A stretch of DNA of 25,480 bases from JAVBNW01 sp031551255 (GTDB lineage Bacteria; Bacillota; Clostridia; Christensenellales; UBA1750), in assembly GCA_031551255.1 (NCBI GenBank), contig JAVBNW010000034.1, positions 1-25,480 on the forward strand, in the 5' to 3' direction. Positions 15,952 through 23,300 of the stretch are shown here, in pieces (the first letter of the stretch is position 1; each line of letters opens with the position of its first letter). Below the pieces are notes generated by a model that saw only the letters and a program-made list of their open reading frames with translations, made no database searches and was not told the DNA's origin. The translations under genes and the position numbers were made by a program.

Positions 15952-16093
15952 CCAAACCCGCGCTCGACCGGCGCAAAGTTGCCGGGGCTCACCCGTAGAT
16001 TTTTTGCATTTGCGCATCGCCTTGCTCGGCATAGTACTGCGTCTGCGCCTCTCACAGCTTGTGGTATTGGCTGCCTTTTTGCGGAGCGGCACA

Positions 16094-18520
16094 TCATGGC
16101 AACCTCGCTGCCCATGATTTCATAAACTGCCCGAAATCTTCCGCCGGCATTGGCTTTGCAAAAACATAACCTTGTATGGCATCGCATCCCATTGTACGAA
16201 GTTGCTCCACTTGGGACTTCTCATCCACGCCTTCGGCCACTGTTTTCATATGCAGGGCTTTCGCCATTGCGATGATGTTTTTTACAAGCTCTTGACCACG
16301 CTCGCCATCATTACCGTATAAAAAAAACTGCCTGTCTAACTTTAAGACATCAACATGGATAGACTTGAGAATATTGAGTGAAGAATATCCCGCGCCAAAG
16401 TCATCCATTGAGCACAAGAAACCATTGCGCTTGCATTCGGCTACAATAGTCTTGAACAGCGCATGGTCTCCAAACACAAGGCTTTCGGTAAACTCGAGTT
16501 CAATATGGCCATCGGGGATGCAATACGCTTCTTTGATGGACGTATAGGCTCTCATGAAATCCGGCTGCATCAACCCAAGCCTGGAGACGTTTACAGATAA
16601 GACAAAGGCGGGCAAATCGCCGTCTAAAACAGCCTCTTTGTAGTATCGGCACGCTCTTTCAAATACGAACTTGTCAAGTTCCACAATAAATCCGTTTTTC
16701 TCAAACAACTCAATAAAGCGCCCGGGCGGAATCAGGCCCTTTTCAGGGGAAGACCAGCGTACAAGCGCCTCTGCGCCAAGTACGCGATCTCCATGTTGAA
16801 TGTCTATTTTGGGTTGCAAATATACCCGAAACTCATTGTTTTCAAGAGCGGCTCCCATTTGAGATTCCACTTCCGCTTCCCATAGCTTTTGCTCCCGCAT
16901 CTCCCTTGAATAGATTCCAAACCGCTTTGTGCCTCCCCAAAGCTTTACTTCCTCATGGGCGGCAATTGCTCTGTCCAACATATCGTTAAGCGTAAGGTTT
17001 CCGTCTGCCGGGTCGAGCAGATAGGCGCCACCATACAGCTCCGCTTTATATCCGCGCGAAAAGGTTTCGGGAAAAATCGCAAGCTGTTGCGCGGTTCCCT
17101 CAAATCGCAACTCAATTTCCTGCCTGCTTTGATATTTGCGCAGCGCAACAAAGGCATCCTCGCAAATCCGCCCAGACACTTCGCCTTCTTGTGAAATCCT
17201 ATTTTGAAAGTCGGCCAGATACCGTAACATACGGTTTCCCACATCGCGCCCGTACAAGTCGTTTATGTATCTGAAGCCCTTAATATCACAATAACAAACA
17301 GCATATCGGACGCCATCAGCATTCTTTAGAATTTCCTGCGCATCCCGTAAAAACTTATGAAAATTGCGGCGCCCGGTAACTGGATCGACAAACGCGAGGG
17401 TTTCCAAGGCATTGCGGTTTTTGGTATTAATCCTGTGGATTAAAACGATAAAGAAAATAAAAACCATGGTAGCTATGCTGACGGTAGCAACCGCGCCTAC
17501 TGTGACATTTTTCAGCCCGGCGCTGACCATGCCCTCCGGTACCGCGTAAAACACATACCAGTCGTTAATATCAAGCGGTTCATAGGCGACTAACCTATTT
17601 TCGCCGTAAAACGCTTTTATGAAATAGCCGGCTCTTCTCGCCGCCATATTGTCACGTATCTCTTGTTGAGTCGCCGCATCCAGAGGTGTGCGCACTTGAA
17701 AAATATTGTTCCCAACGCCGACCACCAGCGGGCTATCCGATTTCACCATATAGTCGCCCTGGTTGTTAATAATGTGGGCCAGCCCTTTGCCCACATGAAG
17801 GGAATGGTTGACGATAATCCGCAGTTCATCCTGTGGGTCGGCGGCAAATAGCACCCCCTCAATCGAATGACTATTTCCATCGAAAATCGGTACGGCGTAG
17901 TAGTGAATATCCAGTCTGCTCACTTCATCGTACCGGACTCTGCTCAACGCATTTTCGCCCGTGAGCGCCCGCTGAATAAAGCCTTCCGCAGAGAGATTGG
18001 CGCGATGCTCCCGGTCATATTGGTCTATCCACACCGCCTGTCCGCTGGTGTCGGCAAATCCAATTTGGACATAAGCATTGTGAGCGCCAAGCCCCTTTAA
18101 GAGCAAATGCAGCACTTCGTCATCGACAAGAAGGTTTCTATCTTGCGCAACGATAGCGGCGGCCAATAAAGTATCAAATTCCTCTTGGATGTGCTCCTCG
18201 ATGGCAAATTTGGTTTGGCGGGTGGCCTCCTGAATATATCCAAGAGTTTCTTGGCGGCTCAATTTTTCAATATATTGTATAAATAGAAGGCCTGAAAAAA
18301 GATAGATCAGACTGACGATCAAGGCAATGACATATATGCTGTTTATCTTTACGGCGCCATGAGATTTTAGGTCGGCATCATTCTCTAAGTCGCCTTCGAT
18401 ATTAAAGATGCCCAAAAAGCGTTTGATTTTTCTTTTAGTACATTTCAATCTATTTAGCCCCACTTTCGAGGAATGTAAACCACAATAAACTATAGGAGAT
18501 TGCCGACTACAGTAGATCAC
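16094..18520 (-). CDS. Cache-GGDEF-EAL membrane protein, probable c-di-GMP phosphodiesterase
   Basis: This up to 808-residue protein has a membrane segment (about 61-80), an extracytoplasmic Cache sensor region (about 85-335), a second segment (about 343-365), a GGDEF domain (about 378-540) and an EAL domain (about 550-800). The GGDEF signature is degenerate (SGRICEDAF near 450-456), so cyclase activity is unlikely. The EAL domain keeps its key residues: EALVRW with Glu584, SVNVSR, ELEFTES, SMDDFGAGYSS, VLKLDRQF, TVAEGVDE and the closing QGYVFAKPMP. Degradation of c-di-GMP is therefore likely. The start is uncertain. The longest frame begins at a GTG (18520) inside a hairpin and its first 19 residues look non-coding. 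A GTG at residue 20 or a TTG at residue 25 (18448) may be used. It follows the receiver gene by 27 bases. Confidence 0.9.
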   Translation of the reverse strand: MIYCSRQSPIVYCGLHSSKVGLNRLKCTKRKIKRFLGIFNIEGDLENDADLKSHGAVKINSIYVIALIVSLIYLFSGLLFIQYIEKLSRQETLGYIQEATRQTKFAIEEHIQEEFDTLLAAAIVAQDRNLLVDDEVLHLLLKGLGAHNAYVQIGFADTSGQAVWIDQYDREHRANLSAEGFIQRALTGENALSRVRYDEVSRLDIHYYAVPIFDGNSHSIEGVLFAADPQDELRIIVNHSLHVGKGLAHIINNQGDYMVKSDSPLVVGVGNNIFQVRTPLDAATQQEIRDNMAARRAGYFIKAFYGENRLVAYEPLDINDWYVFYAVPEGMVSAGLKNVTVGAVATVSIATMVFIFFIVLIHRINTKNRNALETLAFVDPVTGRRNFHKFLRDAQEILKNADGVRYAVCYCDIKGFRYINDLYGRDVGNRMLRYLADFQNRISQEGEVSGRICEDAFVALRKYQSRQEIELRFEGTAQQLAIFPETFSRGYKAELYGGAYLLDPADGNLTLNDMLDRAIAAHEEVKLWGGTKRFGIYSREMREQKLWEAEVESQMGAALENNEFRVYLQPKIDIQHGDRVLGAEALVRWSSPEKGLIPPGRFIELFEKNGFIVELDKFVFERACRYYKEAVLDGDLPAFVLSVNVSRLGLMQPDFMRAYTSIKEAYCIPDGHIELEFTESLVFGDHALFKTIVAECKRNGFLCSMDDFGAGYSSLNILKSIHVDVLKLDRQFFLYGNDGERGQELVKNIIAMAKALHMKTVAEGVDEKSQVEQLRTMGCDAIQGYVFAKPMPAEDFGQFMKSWAARLP

Positions 18521-18547
18521 ATCATATGATCGGTCGGCATTTTTAGT

Positions 18548-18955
18548 TCAGCCTTTCAAGAGTTCATGAAGAATTGATATAAGGGACTGCATGTCAATAG
18601 GTTTTCTTAGACATCGCGTAAAAACAAACGATTCGTTTACATGATTCGAAGAGATACATATAACGGGCAGCGTGGCAGAATCTCCATAGCCGCTGTTGCG
18701 GATTTTCTCAGCAGCCATATAACCGTTCATCACAGGCATATTATAATCCATTATAATAACATTGTATTTTTTATTATTTGCAAGGTATTTGCCGAGAGCA
18801 ACTTGACCATTTTCAGCAGTATCTACGGAAAACCCCAATCCCTGTAGAAAAATAGTAAACACGTGTAACACTTGTGGGTGGTCTTCTGCAACAAGCACAG
18901 ATAAGCCTTTGAACGGCAACTCATCAGTTGTTTTTGCTTCGTCTGATTTATTCAT
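18548..18955 (-). CDS. Single-domain response regulator receiver (CheY-like)
   Basis: The 135-residue protein is one receiver domain with a short N-terminal lead. The acidic pair Glu24-Asp25 lies in LVAEDHP, the phospho-acceptor Asp70 in IIMDYNMPVMNGY, Ser102 in CISSN, and Lys118 in LRKPI. There is no output domain, so it must act by protein contact, perhaps on the phosphodiesterase encoded next or within a phosphorelay. ATG 18955 is preferred over an upstream start at 18976 because GAGGGAGG precedes it by five bases. It is the first gene of a leftward operon and is divergent from a TetR regulator; the shared control region carries a strong promoter and an inverted repeat. Confidence 0.9.
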   Translation of the reverse strand: MNKSDEAKTTDELPFKGLSVLVAEDHPQVLHVFTIFLQGLGFSVDTAENGQVALGKYLANNKKYNVIIMDYNMPVMNGYMAAEKIRNSGYGDSATLPVICISSNHVNESFVFTRCLRKPIDMQSLISILHELLKG

Positions 18956-18970
18956 AAATGCCTCCCTCGC

Positions 18971-19019
18971 CGACAATCGGCCACGACCTAATTACATTAT
19001 AGGCCGCGGCCGATTGTTG
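18971..19019. promoter_or_regulatory. Inverted repeat, likely operator of the receiver-EAL operon
   Basis: CGACAATCGGCC (18971-18982) and GGCCGATTGTTG (19008-19019) are reverse complements at 11 of 12 positions, 25 bases apart. One arm fills the spacer between the -35 and -10 boxes and the other lies just after the predicted start. A GGCCGCGGCC palindrome (19002-19011) overlaps the first arm. The divergent TetR protein is the obvious candidate to bind here; this is inferred from position. Confidence 0.6.
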
Positions 19020-19024
19020 GTCAA
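18996..19024 (-). promoter_or_regulatory. Promoter of the receiver-EAL operon
   Basis: On the minus strand TTGACC (19024-19019), 17 bases, then a consensus TATAAT (19001-18996), with a predicted leader of about 35 bases to the ATG at 18955. Confidence 0.8.
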
Positions 19025-19090
19025 TAAACAATGGAAATCAATTTGAATTTTTGTTACAATAAATATATTATTAAGTGGAAAGGAACCAAC

Positions 19091-19756
19091 ATGGGGAAAA
19101 AAAGTGATTTGGTTCGCAAGAAGATTATCAATGAATTCTACAGGTTGATTTGCGAGCAGGGCTATAACAAAACAACCCTGCGCCAACTCGCCAATGTATG
19201 CGGCATTAGCAGGGGGCATATCGCATTCTATTTCAAAAAAAAAGAAGATTTGATGTTAGTTATAATTCAAAACTATTTTTTACAGGCTTATACTATTATT
19301 GCCGAAGATAGAGGTGTGCTACAGGATGAACTGGACATTTTTCTTTTACATCAGCTATTTTTGCATTACTTAAATGACCAACGTGGTACTGTAGATCAAC
19401 TTAATACTGCGATGTCCGAATATAGCCAAGGTTTAGATTACCTCGTAGAGGGCGCTTACGAACTGGTTTATTCTGCACTTGAGAAAATTGGGCATCCAGT
19501 TAACAAAGATGATGTCCTTGACTCCTGCCTATTCAGTACGTTTGGTGTTTATGAAATCATTCGGAAGGATTTTAATAACAATCAGTTTGACTATAGGAAA
19601 TATTTTACAAAGTATGCGAAAGTCTTGTTTATTCAGCTTCACTTTCAATGTGGCAATTGCTATATAAATAGAGCATTGCAACAATTTGAAGAGTTGGATA
19701 AGCGCGACCTGTTGGCAAGGTTTCAGTTTCACTTCCCAATCAGCCCGTCAAAATGA
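19091..19756 (+). CDS. TetR/AcrR family regulator
   Basis: This 221-residue regulator has the TetR DNA-binding part: KKIINEFYRLICEQGYNKT, helix-turn-helix LRQLANVCGISRGHIAFYF and KKKEDLMLVI. A long helical C-terminal domain that I cannot assign to a ligand class follows. AAAGGA lies seven bases before ATG 19091. The gene is distinctly AT-rich compared with the kinase and exporter genes. It is divergent from the receiver-EAL operon, whose promoter carries an inverted repeat, so it probably regulates c-di-GMP turnover genes. Its last codons run 17 bases into the end of the convergent truncated receiver gene. The C-terminus (FPISPSK) may therefore be altered by the junction described there. Confidence 0.88.
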   Translation: MGKKSDLVRKKIINEFYRLICEQGYNKTTLRQLANVCGISRGHIAFYFKKKEDLMLVIIQNYFLQAYTIIAEDRGVLQDELDIFLLHQLFLHYLNDQRGTVDQLNTAMSEYSQGLDYLVEGAYELVYSALEKIGHPVNKDDVLDSCLFSTFGVYEIIRKDFNNNQFDYRKYFTKYAKVLFIQLHFQCGNCYINRALQQFEELDKRDLLARFQFHFPISPSK

Positions 19757-20141
19757 GCTCGGGCGCTTTGCGCGCGGCGAGCGCCCGGTCGAGCGCGGCG
19801 TTAAGCTTATTAGGGTCGACCGGCTTCATTAAACACTGCAGCGCCGCGACGTCGTATCCCTTTAGCATGTAGTCGTCATAGCCGGTGACGAAGATGATGG
19901 GGATGTCGGAACCGTGCTCGCGCACGGCGTGCGCCAGCTGCATGCCGTCCATCTCCCCCATTTGAATATCCAGCAGCAGCGCGTCGAAGCGCTTATCCTC
20001 CTCATAGGCAAAGAGAAAGGCCTCCGCGCTTGCAAAGCGGCATGCCTGTGCGTTCTCCCTGCGAGAAAACGCCCACGCCGTGAAAAGGCGTTCGAGATGA
20101 TCAAGTTCCGCCGCGCGGTCATCTACGATCGCCATGCGCAC
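19740..20141 (-). pseudogene. Truncated LytTR-type response regulator, receiver only
   Basis: The 133-residue product is a receiver of the LytTR/AgrA type. It has MAIVDD, phospho-acceptor Asp58 in LLLDIQMGEMDGM, Thr86 in FVTGYDDYML and Lys106 in LMKPVDP, followed by the helix NKLNAALDRALA. In complete relatives a LytTR DNA-binding domain of about 100 residues follows at once. Here translation stops after PELILTG, exactly where the base composition changes and the AT-rich TetR gene begins. The output domain has therefore been lost. The residual receiver could still take phosphate, so it may act as a sink rather than be dead. The GTG at 20141 is preceded by GGGGAGGG; an ATG at 20135 is also possible. 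The divergent neighbour is a large hybrid histidine kinase, a plausible former partner. Confidence 0.75.
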
Positions 20142-20264
20142 TACGTTTTCGCCCTCCCCTTTCGGGGCGATTGTATCGCCCCCTTCGCATATCATACCAT
20201 AGATGGCATTGCGCGGTATTGCGTGCCTCGGGCGTTTCCCCCTGCGGTATTCGTTTATTGTGCT

Positions 20265-20292
20265 TTGAAGCGCCGTATGATAAAGTTATAAA
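20265..20292 (+). promoter_or_regulatory. Promoter of the hybrid histidine kinase gene
   Basis: TTGAAG at 20265-20270, 16 bases, TATAAA at 20287-20292; the leader to the ATG at 20382 would be about 83 bases. The rest of the 20142-20381 gap shows nothing else distinct. Confidence 0.55.
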
Positions 20293-20381
20293 ATACTCTA
20301 CATCATCTCATCATCGCGTCGCGTTTTGTCATCGGCGCGTGGGCAAATCCCTACTTCGCATTTACCCGGGGAGGAAATCCT

Positions 20382-23300
20382 ATGAACGATTCGGCCGCCG
20401 GAACGCCGCGGAAGCGAAGCATTTCCGTTCGCTTCCGCAATATCAATATGGTTTTTCTCATCGCCATCCTCGCCGCGGTCGCGCTGGTGGTAGCGGCGAT
20501 GGTCGGCGACATCACGGGAGATGCTTCCGAGCACTACGCCCGGTTCTACACGGTCGAAACGGTGGAAAAATTCGGCTCGTACCTCAACCGAGAACTTGCG
20601 CTCGTGGACAAGGTGGCAAGCTCCAAGGCGGTGTCCAGTTGGTTTGCCGACGAGGGCGACCCCGCCAAGAAGCTGGCGGCGTACGAGGAAATGATGGGCT
20701 ATGCGGGCATGCTGCAAAGCGCCAACCTCTATTTCGGCATCCACGGAACCCTCGACGAATACTCGGTAAACAGCGGGGCTTCCCTCGGCGATTTTGCGCC
20801 GTTTGACGTGCTGGACCCGGCGATCGAGTACAACGACTGGTATTATGAATGCATCGGCTCCGAAAACGACTATACGCTCAACATCGATATCGACAAGGTA
20901 ACCAATACAAGAAGGCTTTGGATCAACCACAAAGTGGCACAAGGCGAAAAAGTTTTAGGCGTCTTTTGCTCCGGGCTCATGTTTGACACGGTGGCGGAGG
21001 AACTATTTGGTAATTATGACGACAAAAGCGTACGGGGCTATGTCGTCGATGAAAACGGCCTGATCCAGATCGACAGTTCCCTGATCGCATCGGGAGAGAT
21101 GCCGGGCGAAGAGCCCGCAAGAAGCGTGCGCGAGGCAAGCTTGGATCCTACCTTTGCCGACGCCTTGGATGCGCACCTCGGAAGCATGGGCGGGCATTAT
21201 GCCTCGCGCGCGGAGCCCAAGGTGATCAAGCTTGCAAAGGGCTCCTATGGCTACGTTTCCATCGCGCCCATCGCCAACACGAATTGGACCGCCATCACCT
21301 TCTTCAACGCCAATTCCCTGTTCGACGCGGGCAAGCTTTGGCCGCTTTTGATCGTGATGCTGTCCGCGTTTGTGATTTATATCGTCGCAAACAACGCTCT
21401 GATCCGCCGGCTTCTGCTGGCCCCGCTCAGCCATTTGACGGGCAGCCTCGCAGCGGCGGGCGAGAGCGGCGCCACCCTTTACGGCAGCGACCGGGAAGAT
21501 GAATTCGGCGAGCTCTCCAAGACGATTCAGCAGATGCGTGACCGCCTGGGCGCCTACAATACGCAGCTCGTGTTGGCCTCCCAAGAGAGGGATAGGCAAA
21601 GCAAACTCTTGCACGCGGTCAACAGCGCGGCATCGGTCTTGCTCAATTCCGACGGCCGGGAGACTGAAAAGTCACTCAGGGAGGGCATGGAACTCATGGC
21701 CCGCTGCATGGATGTAGACCGCATCCATATCTGGCGCAACGAAACCCATAGCGGGGTTCTTTGCTACACCCACGTGCTCGAGTGGGCGGCTTCTCCTGCG
21801 CTGCGCGTGGCAACCCCGGAATTGCTATCCGGTATTTCCTACGAAGAGCGGATTCCGCGATGGGAAAAAGCTTTTGCACGGGGCGAATGCGTCAACGTTG
21901 CTCTTGATAGCCTTTCGCCCGATGAACAGGCGTGGCTTGCGTCCTTTGCGCTCAAGTCGGTTTTGGCCATTCCCGTATACCTCAGGGAAAGCTTCTGGGG
22001 GTTTGTCAGCTTTGACGATTGCCACCGCGAGCGCGCCTTTACCCAGGAAGAGGTCAGCATTCTGCGCTCGGGCAGCCTCATGCTCGCCAGCGCCATGAGC
22101 AGAGACGAAGAATCGCTGCAAATGCGGGAGGCGGACGAGCGGACGCGCATTATGCTGGACGCAACGCCGCTCTGCTGCAACTTCTGGAGCGCCGATTATG
22201 CCAACATCGACTGTAACGAGGAAGCTGTCAAACTATTCGAGCTTAAAAACAAACAGGAATATCTCGACCGTTTCTTTGAGCTTTCGCCGGAATATCAGCC
22301 GGATGGGCAGCTGTCGTCGGCAAAGGCGAACGCGTATATCAAAGAGGCGTTTCAAAACGGCAGGGTGGTTTTTGAGTGGCTGCACCAGAAGCTTAACGGC
22401 ACGCCGATTCCGGCGGAAATTACGCTGGTTCGGGTCAAACGGGCAGAAGAATACATCGTTTTGGGATATACGCGCGATTTGCGCGAGTACAAAAAAATGA
22501 TGGCTGAAATGCGCGAGGCGGACGAACGCGTAAGGCTCATGCTGGACGCGACGCCGCTTTGCTGCAACCTGTGGGATGAAAACTTCAACAATATCGACTG
22601 CAACGAAGAAGCAGTCAAGCTGTTTGAATTGGGCAGCAAGCAGGAGTACCTCAGCCGTTTCTTCGAGCTGTCGCCGGAATATCAGCCGGATGGACGCCTT
22701 TCATCGGAGAAGGCCGGCGAGAACATCTCTGCGGCCTTCAGAGACGGAAGGGTCGTCTTTGAGTGGATGCATCAAAAGCTGGACGGCACGCCGGTTCCTT
22801 CGGAAATTACCCTCGTCAGAGTCAAGCGCGCGGAGAGCTATATCGTGGCAGGCTATACTCGCGATTTGCGGGAATACCAGAAGATGATGGAGGAAATCGA
22901 GCACCGCGACGCGCTGCTTCACACGGTGAACCACGCGGCCACAACTCTGCTGCAATCCGAACCGGATGAATTCGAAGAAGTACTATGGCAGTGCATGGGC
23001 ATGATGGCAAATGTCGTTCACGTCGACCGGGTCTACATCTGGAAAAACCACACAAAAGGCGAAAAACTGTACTGCACGCAGCTATACGAATGGTCCGAAG
23101 GGGCCAAGCCGCAGCAAGGCGGCGAATACGCCGTCGATATCCCCTACGATGAAAACATACCCGGATGGGAAGAGACGCTTGCCGGCGGAAAGTGCGTCAA
23201 CGGCATGGTGAAAGACCTATCGCAAGGGGAACGGAATCAGCTGTCCCCACAGGGGATTCTATCCATCCTGGTGGTTCCCGTCTTCCTCCAGGATCATTTC

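Noticed and set aside
15952..16040. Possible terminator after the methyltransferase-like gene (CGGG...CCCG then ATTTTTT)
   Set aside because: The stem is only four or five pairs, too weak to call.
15990..16090. Remnant-like reading on the minus strand ending AEQGDAQMQKIYG
   Set aside because: It has an internal stop and is in frame with the end of the EAL gene, so it may be chance read-through; too short to call a pseudogene.
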